This document shows, piece by piece, positions 50,129 to 61,900 of a stretch of DNA of 64,000 nt. Each line of letters begins with the position of its first letter. The stretch's first letter is position 1. A program made the translations under genes and the position numbers. Origin of the DNA: Sapria himalayana (taxonomy: Eukaryota; Streptophyta; Magnoliopsida; Malpighiales; Rafflesiaceae); assembly GCA_029783825.1 (NCBI GenBank), contig JAREIK010002039.1, forward strand, positions 180,769 through 244,768, in the 5' to 3' direction. The notes beneath the pieces were generated by a model that worked only from the letters and a program-made list of their open reading frames with translations, did no database searches and was not told the origin of the DNA.

Positions 50129-53100
50129 GTAAGTTCTGCCCAAAAACATAAACTCAGTTTTTCTAGTTGTCTGTCTTGATAATTAAAAATCCCAATTAGT
50201 TTCTCCATTTTTCTGTGGTAAGCATTTATAAATTACCAACTTGGGGTGACATGTGTTCATTAAAAAATATATGTGATTGATAAAAATACTTTTTTTAATA
50301 ATTGACACATGGTATGATAGAAATATCATGTCATGATCTCATCGAATCTTATCAAGCTAGTGTATGAATATATAATATATTATTTATACTCAACTCAAAA
50401 AAAATGGTGATCATTATAGTGCTTAGTAAAAATGTTTGAGCCTGATCTTGAATACAAGTATGAACAATAATACTCAACCTATTTTATTTTCTATTTTTTG
50501 ATGAATTGAAAATTAATATCTATATGTTTTATTTTTTTTGTAGAAAATGCCATTGGAAACTATGTGTATGATTGCATCATTGTCATAATAAAGAATAATT
50601 TTTGTAAAGAAATTGAAAATTCACACTCTCTAATCAAATATATAATTCAAAAAAGCTTATAAGTTAGAGTATTTATGACCTGACAATTTATCTTTGCACA
50701 GAATCATGGAATTATTTTTTATCTTTTATTTTTTTAAGAGATACAATTATTTATAAAACAAATATAATAATTTATAATAATTTTTTTTCTTTGGTGGTTG
50801 ATATCAAACTATAATTTGAATAATCAATCTCTTGACTATCAGTATAATCTCTAAAATAAATATGAAGTATTAGAGATTTCATTAAATATTAAATTTTTTA
50901 AAGAATAATGTTCATATGTAACTATCGAGTATACTCTCAAAAATAACATATTATTTTGATAATATAATATATTTGATAATAATTGTTTGATAGTGAATTT
51001 AATGTACTATCTAAGAGTTTAATTTTGCAAAAATATTTATAACATTTTATTGTCAAAATAAAATTATATTTTGATGACCTATAATTATAATTTCAAGAAA
51101 GTAACTACAACTTACAAAGTATTTTATTTGAAATTATATCAGAAAAAACTTATTTCATATATAGTAATAATAATATAATATTTATGAAATAACATGATAA
51201 AATATAAAGCAAAACAAAATTATATTATTTTTTTTATATATATCTAAAGAAAAAAGAAGAATAAGACATATGCTAAAGCATAAAGCATGAAAAAACAAGA
51301 GTGAGAAGACTTCTTATTGGAATGATCTTATAGAGAAGTGAGAGATATCTTTTATAGATTTCATGTATAATAATTTTAATTTTAATTTAAAATAATTTTA
51401 TAATGATGTTAATAATGATATTTATAAAGTTTGTTTATATACTTAAAAATTAAATTCATAAGGGACATTGAGCGATATGATTTTTATCATTCATCACATT
51501 TTTAATGTGGTTATTTACCACATGATCATTTATTTATAATAATAATCAATATGAATAAATAAAAAAATAATTCTAACATCAGAACTCCAATAAAAGAGAG
51601 ATGTTTGAAATATATTTGGGTAACAAAAAATAAGTTATAATTGAAAAAAATTATAAAACTAAGTTCTTAGAGACTACTTTAGCTCAATAAAATCCATTTT
51701 GGCACCTTCATGAAAATTGGGTGGTTGTTTTATTAGTTTTTCATTCTCAAGTTTTTTTAGAAGAATTATTATTATTATTTAAAATTAACAAATAAATCAC
51801 GTGTGATAACTTCTTAAGAATAATAGTACATAGATAGAGTGAAGGTCATGCATTTCTTCTCACATGATATGTTGTTAGTCATAATGCAAGGGTATGTTGA
51901 AAAAAAATTTGTGGTATCCCAAATTTAATTGAATAAGAAATTTAGAGTAAGATAAAATCTCTTTGAAAGGATATCTAGTATAACTTTGTTATATTATTCA
52001 GAGAATAATTGAAAAATTAAATTTAACAAAATCATCTTCATGATCATTTAGTCTCTACAAGAGACTTATCAATGGTTTGAATAAGATGTTTTCTCATCAT
52101 ATTTTTTCTAATATGAAAGATATCTTGCTCTTGAATTTCATGACTATTTGAACTCAATAAATTTGATTGAATAGGAATAATACTTAGAGAGAAATTGATG
52201 GGTAAAAAACTTTTTTATTAGAAATTTTTTCATTTTAATTAGTACAAATCTTAACATCTTACACTATTATTGAACAAAAATAAAGATTTAAAGAGATTTA
52301 AAATTTTTTATAATGTGATGTAATAACGTTGAAAGATGCTAAGAATGGAAATACACAATTCATTAGATAACCTGTAGAAGCCTTTATATATAATTTTCAA
52401 TGGATAAGTCTTCAATTGCTCATCAACATTAACAATTAAAATATAATCTTAAAAGACCATCATTTTAAAGAATATAACTTTCAGACTAGTATTGTCTATA
52501 TATGTAATTGGAGAGTAACAAATATTTTTTTTAGTACTCAAATATTTATTGAATGCATACTCAATGATATTAAATATTATTTTCTCATGTCTACAAAAGT
52601 TATTTTGCAAAATAGGTACTTTCAAATATTCAGAAATAAACTAAAATGGTCAAAGATATGATTTATCTAGTAATTTATAATTAGAATTATATATTCCAAA
52701 ATTATCATGAAACACTTGGTTCCTATAAAATGTTTTTTAATAGTTCAATCAAATTTTTATTCTTCTTAATTATATTATTTCGAGGTTAAGTATATTCTAG
52801 TATAACAAATTTTGTGGTTCGTTACATGCTCAAGGAAGTAAGGTCTAAATTTTGTAGAATTGTATTTTAAAATATAATATGTATCAAAAAAGTAATATTT
52901 TGAGGTTAAATATATTCATGTAAATATATAATAATTATTATAACAATTTTATTTTGTTAAAATTATTTTTACTTGGTAGTTAAAGTAACCAACATATGAG
53001 TTATCCATGTAAATTTTTTAAATTATATATACATTAGGTTTTTTTTAGTTTGTTGATTGAGTATATTTGTATTTTTTTTTTCTTTCTAACATTTTGTTTA

Positions 53101-53579
53101 AATAAATTTTTAGTAGATTTTTATATGGTATCAGAGATTGTGTTTGAAAAAACTTCATCCAAAGATGGCCTCAATGAAGTGTGTGTGAGTATGTGATTGT
53201 GGTATCAGAGATTATTTTTTCTTAGTCATTCATTTCTATTCAAATTGAGAATATTGAATCCTAGTATTAGAGATGTTTGTATGATATATTGTGAGACCTA
53301 TCACAAAAAAGTATATTTTAGAATTATATATTCTCAATGTCAAATTTGTATGAGTAAAAATTTATTTATTTTCACAATGACTTTAGGAATATAGGTGAGT
53401 TGAGAGTTTAAATAAGTTGAGATACTTTATTATATTCAATAATAATTGTATTTATGTTTGGCAAATATCATGTAGATCATTATTTTTGGCAAAAAGGTGG
53501 GTACCAACTGGATATAATATTTGAATTAATTGATTGTGAATTGTTAGTTTGATGTCTTATTTAATATTTGAATTTCAAA
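50129..53579. other. AT-rich intergenic sequence
   Basis: No gene or known transposon recognised. Two TGGTATCAGAG motifs (53126-53136 and 53200-53210) resemble Copia primer sites and may mark a retroelement fragment. No LTR pair was found. Confidence 0.5.
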
Positions 53580-55175
53580 GAAGAACAAGATACCATGCAT
53601 TCTCAAAGCACACTGCTCATGCATGGTGATTTATTTTGTGTATACATTTATAATGTTCGAATAAGTAATGTGAAAGATAATTTGATTAGTAATAGAGTAA
53701 ACCATTCTGTTTTTTTTTAAAATATGCATATAGTATATATATCCTAAGTAGTAGATGGGTGATGCATGTGAAGTTGCTTATTTAGTGCAGTCAATGTTTG
53801 ATTTACATGTATATTTTTAATTTTTTACAATGAAACATGTGTACTAATATACTTCTATACACAAAAATCTTGCCAATTTATTTGTCACATATACAAAAAA
53901 TTAGAAATTGGAAAAAGCACCACTCTTGGGCTACTCTTATCAAAATGAAGCTATTTTTTTAATGTAATAAATAATATTTTAATGTGTTATGTTTGCTCAT
54001 AGAATATTAAATTAAAAATAACATATAATGTAATCTAACAACCATCATAGAAAAAAAATATAGGCTTTTCCAATACAAAAAATTAATTTATCAGTTTAAT
54101 ATCTAATTGGACAAAGTATATAAGTGATAGTCTTATCTAATATTTTTACTAAATTAATAAGTTCCCTTCCTTCGTATTGTTTAGGTATGAATTGATGTGT
54201 ATGTAAATAATCTTTATGTAAATTGCTAAATTATTTGGATAAATTTCTATTGTATACAAAAAACTTGCCATTTTGTTTGTCCCATATACTAAAAATTAGA
54301 AATTATCAAAAATAATATTGTGCAACTAAATCAAAACAAAAAAATAAAACAAGATGAAATACTTCATTTAATAAAGACTTTCAAAAATTTGACTATGATC
54401 TAATGCCATTTGTTTGTCACACAGACTATTTAGGCATTGTGAAAAAAAGATCACTCGGGTTGCTCTTGCCATAATGTAGCTTTATTTTAAAATATGTAAT
54501 TGGAAAAAAAATATAAGTGATGGTCATATCTATAATTTTTGCTAAATTAATAAGCTCCCTTCTTTCGCATTATTTAGGTATGAATTGATGTATTAGTAAA
54601 TAATCTTTATGTAATTTACTAAATTATTAGGATAAATTTCTTCTGTACACAAAAAACATGCCATCTTTTTGTCACATATACTAAAAATTAGAAATTATCA
54701 AAAATAATATTGTACAACTAAATCCAAACAAAAAATAAAACAAGATGAAACACATCATTTAATAATGACTTTCAAAATTTTGACTTTGATTTAATGCCAT
54801 TTTTTTGTCACACAGACTATTTGGGCATTGTGAAAAAAAGGCCTCTCCGGCTACTCTTGCAATAATGTAGCTTTATATTAAATATTTAATCAGAAAATAT
54901 TATGCAAGTGATGGGCATATCTATAATTTTTGCTAAATTAATAAGTTTATATCCTTTGTATTGATTAGGTATTAATTGATGTCTGTAATTCTTTGTATCT
55001 CTAATTAGTCTATATTTGAAATGCTAGGAATCTGTAAGGTAGCAATGCGCCAGCTAATTATGAGGATGATTTTGTTTTAAATATTGTTGAAACTATGTTA
55101 TGTTTTTGGTTCAACCATGTAACTTTTGTATCAGAATTATTTCTGAATTGTTTTTGGTTTTTGTTATTTATTTCA
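53580..55175 (+). mobile_element. CACTA deletion derivative D1
   Basis: 53580-53920 matches the reverse complement of copy A 4330-4680. 53921-54060 matches C 35810-36010. 54264-54990 is a tandem duplication of 5' non-coding sequence (separate entry). From about 55020, D1 jumps directly to the end of the second gene and its 3' flank (matching C 42870-43010). All coding sequence between these parts is missing, and no terminus is seen on either side. Confidence 0.72.
53869..54990 (+). repeat. Tandem units of about 395 bp inside D1
   Basis: Three successive segments begin CTTGCCAATTTATTTGTC (53869), CTTGCCATTTTGTTTGTC (54264) and CATGCCATCTTTTTGTC (54658). The second and third are alike throughout and share an internal deletion relative to copy C. 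The first shares only its beginning and end with them. All three end with the ATAATTTTTGCTAAATTAATA-like block. Confidence 0.72.
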
Positions 55176-55212
55176 TAAATTTTGGATTTCTGGCTTCCTG
55201 TTTATCTTTTAG

Positions 55213-55531
55213 ATTCTCTCATAAAATTTATTAGTATAGGTGAAGATGCATAATCTCATTCTGATGTTGTAAAGAAGATGTGGGACTATATAACAAGAAA
55301 TAATCTATAGGTATGCAAACTTCCATCGTGTTCACCCTCCCCCAATGAGAATCCTTGGTGTTATTCTTCAATTTCAATTATTCATTAAATGTTCTTGTTT
55401 TTTAAATGGATCTATTAGATAGGTAGAAAATAATATATGATGATAAGTTGAAAGAGCTACTCCAATGCAAGTCTTTCATCGAATTTTCAGTCTCAAAGCT
55501 CTTACCTCCTCACTTCTTGAAGAAGGAATAA
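55213..55531 (+). pseudogene. SWIB/MDM2-domain protein fragment (two exons)
   Basis: Exon 1 (55213-55310) follows TTTATCTTTTAG and ends before GTATGC. In frame it reads SLIKFISIGEDA, stop, SHSDVVKKMWDYITRNNL, stop. Exon 2 (55409-55531) reads DLLDR, stop, KIIYDDKLKELLQCKSFIEF and SVSKLLPPHFLKKE, then TAA. Together they match the roughly 75-residue SWIB domain of plant chromatin-associated and small SWIB proteins: the D-V-V-K-x-x-W-x-Y-I and F-x-V-S-K-L-L-x-x-H-F-x-K signatures are clear. The codons for three internal residues are stops, and the acceptor before exon 2 is decayed, so it is a pseudogene. CACTA-derived sequence ends only about 40 bp upstream. Confidence 0.8.
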
Positions 55532-58180
55532 TGAGCAACTTGCAGGAACATTATTTTTGCCTATGTGTAGATAAACATAAAGACTTTTTTTTGGTGACAT
55601 CATTTTTCTTGATTCTTATTTTTTTCTTTGCAAGAGATTTTTTTGGAAGTTGACGACTTGAGTGTCAAATGTTCATGTAGGTTTTGGTTTTTTATTTTGA
55701 TTTTGATTTTGTTTTTGTTTTTGAAATGTTTCAGCTACGAAATGAAAGTTTTTGTGTTTTTGTTGTGCTGTTTGAGCCTTAAAATTGATGTAGTTTGAGC
55801 CTGCCCCGAAAAGAGGAGAGCCAGATGTGACTAGAAGAAAGCCGAGTTACTTCCTTTAGTGCGAGCCAACACAAAGTGCAGCCAAAGTATATATCATCCA
55901 AAATATAATCCACACACTAAATAATTTATTTTTTTTTTAATTTTTCAACACTATATTTATTTCGCACACTACCATACATGCATTCACTTCCCGCATTGCC
56001 TCACAAAGCATGCCACACTACATGCAAATAACTGCCCACTACCTTTCCACACACGCATCCAATGCACACATTGTCAAATGAAACATGCCACACTGCCACC
56101 TGATTTATGCAGCATAAATGTAATCTCATCAATATGAGCTATGGCGAGTCCAATTTACTTCCAGATTATGGTCGTTTTGATAATCTTGTTAATGAAGTAG
56201 GAACTGTAGCTATTCATAATTGAAGCTGGATGAAAGTTGAGTAGAGGGCTAATAGCTGATGGTGATATTGGGGTCGGTGTAAGTGCTCCTCGTGGTGCCA
56301 CGGCTCCAGTGCCTAGGTGGGGTCTCCAGTGCCTAGACAAAATATAGGCTTCATTCTCATGATGTGCCATATGGCTCTGGCAGTGGTTAGTAATCTATTA
56401 TTGGATTCTCTTTGGTTGATGATTCCAAAAGCTACTGGGTAATTATATTATTTCTTCCATGTTCTAAAATAGTATGTTGGAAATGCAATATTTGTTGCAT
56501 AGATGAAATTTTGTAGAATGATTGGTAAATGCTATATATATGTTGTATAACTCCATAATTCTCTCAATTAGTATTCATCCTACGTATTGGTTTGAAAGTA
56601 ATATAAAGATTTTTATCTAGAATCAGTCCAGGACTTGCAATGTTAGACTCAAGATTATGAGCAAGAGCAACTCATCTTGAGTATACATTAAATAGTGCTA
56701 AATTAGGGGTGTAGATGGATAAAGAACAAGTGAGACAACACAGAAAGAGAATCATGGAGTTTTTTTTTGATTATAGATAATTTCTCAATATCTTGTTTAT
56801 AGTCATCATGTGGGAATCTACAAAATAAATTGTAGAAGATACACAATGAGCAATAATATTCCCAACAACAAGAACTTGAGTTTCATGCAATTTATATAGT
56901 TGTTGCCATTAATGTTGAAACTGAGTTTTGCTATTGATGATGATGTTTTTAGATGCTTAATTTTATTTTGTTGATTTCTTAAACTTGTTTGTACTACATA
57001 CAATACTATTTTATTACTATTTTGTAGATATCCTAACACCCAATACACATGCATGTGTGCATGTATACGAATTTACATACACTTGCACACGGCACATATA
57101 TGTGTTTGACATGCATAAATAAATACATTTATACTCACTAAGATACATTTGTATATATGTGTGTATTTTTGTGTGGATATATCATATATATAGATGCACA
57201 TCTACAAATTCACAGATACACATGTACATACACGCATACATATATATAGATGATCACTAGAAATGTCTTAATAGTCATTCCACACACACATATATAGGTA
57301 GGCATATATACATATGCACACATAGATATGTATATATATAAATATAGACACACACATATTCATATATACACATACATGTATATATGAAGTGAGATTCCCT
57401 TTCTAGATTGTTAAGCCTGAACTATAAGTGATAGATTTAAAGAAAGGGGATTTAATCAAAAGTGGGTCAATCAACAGTTTGCGGCACATGACAAATAAAA
57501 AATGGCTTCATAGCCATCTACATGTTTCTCCCATTACAAAAAATCTAGAAGTTAGTTATGCCTATTTTTGTTGTAATTGATCCATCATATAATCTACAAA
57601 ATCTTTTATTTTTGAGTATTTTTGAATGTTTTTAGAGATAGAACACGTACTCTATAACAATGTAGTCTACATGTGCACTAAAACAGCATAGTGCACATGT
57701 GCTTCACCTTTGGTGCTAGCTACGCTGTAACTATTTTTTAAAGAAAATGAAGGTGCCCATTGTGCCCTTAGTATCACTAGTTGTTTCATTTCAATTGAGG
57801 GTTGCTTAAATTAGAAATTTTTTGTCCCTTACTCTGTACCAAATCCTAACTCATACTGTGTAAACTAGGCATGCACAATAGTGTAAAAGGAGGAGAAGCT
57901 AAAAAAGTTGAGAGAAAGTTTGGTGTGTATTTGTGAGTGCCACTGGTCTACACTTGGTGTCAATTAAGAGAGTTTTGGTATCTTATGAATATGTAAATAC
58001 AAAATATTATTTATATAGTGTTGATATTGTAGGAAGAAAAGACATATCAGATAGCATCAATATTATTGCCTGAGTCACTATTTGTTTATGGATGCAATTT
58101 TTCACAATGATTGGTAAATGCTATATATGTACCATAAAACTCCATAATTCTCTTAGTCACAATTCATCATGCATATTGGA
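55532..58180. other. Unassigned sequence between SWIB fragment and D2
   Basis: No gene recognised. 55660-55800 is a T-rich stretch that may be the old 3' flank of the SWIB gene. 55800-56400 is relatively GC-rich for the window but without a convincing ORF. 57040-57390 is a degenerate alternating CA/TA/TG tract. A segment at about 56500-56590 recurs at about 58090-58180. Confidence 0.45.
57040..57390 (+). repeat. Degenerate purine-pyrimidine alternating (CA/TA/TG) tract
   Basis: Interspersed CACATG, TATATA, ACACAC and GTGTGT short runs, e.g. CACACACACATATATAGGTA near 57281. Such alternating tracts are prone to slippage; no other function is supported. Confidence 0.7.
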
Positions 58181-58971
58181 AAATGCTATATAAATGATGG
58201 TCATATCTATAATTTTTGCTAAATTATTTAGTTGCCAACCTTCGTATCATTTAAGTTTAAATTGATGTATATGCAAGAAAATTAAAAAAGTAAATGATGA
58301 GATGAAAGAAATGAAGAATGAAATGCAATAGTAGATGACCTATATGGAGTCACAGTTAGCAGCATTGATGAGAAATATAGCACACCAAAATCAAGCAGAG
58401 TACCCACGTTGAAGAGTCATGCACAAATTAACAAGCTAATGATGAAGATGATGATTTAGTTTTAAATGATTATATACCTATGTTAAGTTTTTGTTTTAAC
58501 CAAATATCTTTTGTATCATAATTATTTATGAATTGTTTTTGGTTTTTATTAATTATAAAAAATGGTTCACAGTATATGTTTTAATTTAATTTAATATAAA
58601 ATATTAAAAATATGTAATGAAATTTTATGTACAAAATAAAATTGTGAAAATAGATTTGGAATGAAAATAGCTAAGGATTTTTCCCTTACTAATTTTGCAA
58701 GGGATGATTCTATGCCTATTTAGGCGAAAATTATTAATTATTATTCTTAAATAATATTAAAATTAGCAAAAGAAAAAAATATAATTAGCTAGGAAAATTT
58801 CATCATTATAAAATTTGCTAAAAATTTTTTTTTATTGTTAATATTTTGCGATGAGCACATTAGCTTGGGATAATTTCCATCGTAAATTCGTCATTATTCA
58901 ATTTTAGAGATGGAAAAGCCTAAAAAACTAGAAAAATTTCTTTTGTAATTTATGATTTTTCTTGTAGTATG
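58181..58971 (+). mobile_element. CACTA deletion derivative D2 with 3' terminus
   Basis: 58190-58275 matches 5' non-coding sequence (C 36040-36125). It is joined directly to the coiled-coil end of the second gene (AAATGATGAGATGAAAGAAA, about 58293) and then to the 3' flank and subterminal region (58430-58950). The 3' end reads TTTTTCTTGTAGTATG (58956-58971), the reverse complement of a CACTACAAGAAAAA-type terminus with one extra base. It is less than 0.8 kb long, so it may be a small non-autonomous derivative. Confidence 0.75.
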
Positions 58972-58975
58972 TAGC

Positions 58976-61900
58976 TATTTGTTTATCTATTAGTCTATCT
59001 ATTAGTCTATCTATATATCTTTTTATCTATATATCTATATATATATATATATATATATATTTCTAATAATCTTAATATCTATTTCCCTATCTATGTATAT
59101 ATAAGTGTATCTATCTATCTATCTATTTAGATATCTATCTATTTATTTATCTATGTATCTGTTTATCTATATATTTATATATATGTCTATATATTTTTCT
59201 ATCTATCTATTTATAAATCTGTCTATCTTTATTTTTTTTTATTTTTTTATATATCTATCTATCTATTCGTCTATCTATCTATTTATGTATCTATCTAAGT
59301 ATTTGTCTAATGATCAGTCTATCAATTTGTTTATATATCTGTCTAACTATATGTCTATTTATTTGTCTATTTATTTGTCTATTTATGTATCAAACTACTT
59401 ATCTATTGATATGTCTATCTATCTGACTATCTATCTCTCTAATTTTATATCTATATATCTATCTATTTATTTTCCTATCAATTTGTTTACCAAATTGTAT
59501 ATCTATCGATCTATCTATCTATATGTCTATCTATCTATCTATTGATTTGTTTATTTATCAGTATATCTATATGTCTATCTGTCCATCTATCTATCAATGT
59601 ATATATCTTTTAATATTGCAGTCTATTTATCAATCTATATATCCTTATATTAGTCCATTTACCTATCCAATGATTTATCTATTTATCTATTGATTTTTCG
59701 ATCCATCCATCTATTTTTCTATCTATACAACAATCTATCCATATATATATATATATATATCCATCTATCTATCCAGCTATCTATGTATCTTTCTATTTGT
59801 ATTTCTATTTATGTATTTATTTGTATGTCTATTTGTCTGTATATTTATTTATCTTTCTATCTTTCTATTAGTCTATATATTTGTATATTTATCGATATAT
59901 ATATATATATTTTATGTCTATCTGTCTATCTATCTATCTGTCTATATATATGTATGTTTGTCTGTCTATTTATCTATATCTATATGAAAATCAATCTATT
60001 TGTCTATCATTCTGTATATCTATCATTTTATCTATCTTTCTATCCACTTGCCTATCAATTTGTCTATCTATCTTTCTATCAATTTGCCAATTTATCAGTC
60101 TATATATATGCCTATATATCTATTTGTCTAAGTGTCTATCGATTTTTCTATCTATCTCTCTGTCTAATTTTCTATATATCCATGTAAAAAGTTATGTATC
60201 TATCTTTCTATGTATATATATATCTATCTATCTTCCTATCAATCTACTTATTTATCTAACTATTTGTCAATCTATCTATCAACTTGTATATCAATCTGTC
60301 TATTAATCTATCTATCATTCCATCTATCTACATGTCTATCTATCAATCTACCTATATGTCTATGTATCTTTCTATCTCTCTCTCTATTTGTTAATCTATC
60401 AATCAATCAATCTATCTATCTATCTATCTATTTATCTATATATCTAAATGTTTGTATATCTATCTTTCTATCTATCTGACTATTTGTATGTCTATCTATC
60501 TATTTGTTTATCTATCTATCGATCTATCTGTTTGTCTGACTTTCTATTTGTCTATCTATATATTTATCTATCTATCTATATGTCTATTTATATGTCTAAC
60601 TATCTTTCTATTTATTTAACAACCTATATGTCTGTATATCTATTTTTATTTATATGTATATCTATATGGATATGTATCTATCTATCTATCTATCTTTTTC
60701 TCCATATTTTTATCTGTTTATCTATATCTCTTTCTATTTGTTTGTCTCTCGATTTATTTATCATTTATCTATCTTTATATATATATATTTGTCTAACTAT
60801 CTATCTATATTTATATCTATTTATCTAATATTTACATGTCTATCTATCTATTTATCTTTATTTCTATATATCTATCTATATATCTATCTATGTATCTATT
60901 TATCTATCTATCTTTGTGTCTATTTATCTATTTATCAATCAATAAATTTATCTATCTATTTATCTCCCTATCTATCTAAAAATCTATTTATCTATCAGTC
61001 AATCTATCAATTTATCTATCTGTCTATATATCTATCTATCTATTTGTCTGTGTATCTATATGTATATCAATCTCTCTATCTCTCTGCCTATTATTCCTTT
61101 TATCAATCAATCTATCTATCTATTAATGAATCTATCAAACTATTTATAAATCTATATATTAATTTATCTATAAATTTGTTTTTAAAACCTATCTATCTAT
61201 CTATATCTTTATCAAACAATATATCAACCTATCTATAAATCAATATATCAATCTATCTATAAATCAATATATTAATCTAACTATCTTTCTTTCTATCTAT
61301 ATGTCTATCTATATATATGTCTATTTATTTGTCTATTTATCTGCCTATGTTTATGTCTATATGACTATCTATCTAACTATATAACTATCTCTCTATCTTT
61401 CTATCTATCTATTCATCTATCTATCCATCTACGAATTTGTCTATCTAACTGTCTATCTATCCATCTATCTATCTATTTATTTGTCTAGTTATCTGTCTAT
61501 CGATTTATCTATCTCTGTGTCTATCTATCTTTCTAACTATCTATCTATATATTTATCTGTTTATCTATCTATCTATTTATCTATCTAACTATTTTCCCAT
61601 CTATCTAACTATCTATCAGTATATTAATATATCTATCTATGTATCTATGGATCTATTTATATATTCATCTAACTATCTATTATCAATCTATCTAAATATA
61701 TTTATATTTAATTTATTATCTATCTATCAAAATATCTATCTATGTGTCAATCTATCTATTTATTTGTCTATATATCTGTCAATCAATCTGTCAATCATTA
61801 TATCAATAAATCTAATTATAAATTAGACTATCAATTTGACTATCTATTTGTGTATTTATTTGTTTATTTGACTATCTAACTATCTATCTATCTATCTTAC

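Noticed and set aside
56155..56370. 71-codon minus-strand ORF in a relatively GC-rich patch
   Set aside because: No recognisable domain and no conserved context; composition alone explains it.
57640..57710. Short hairpin with GTGCACTAAAACAGCATAGTGCAC as a possible microRNA or small RNA gene
   Set aside because: The stem is only about 10 bp and no longer precursor-like arm pairing was found.
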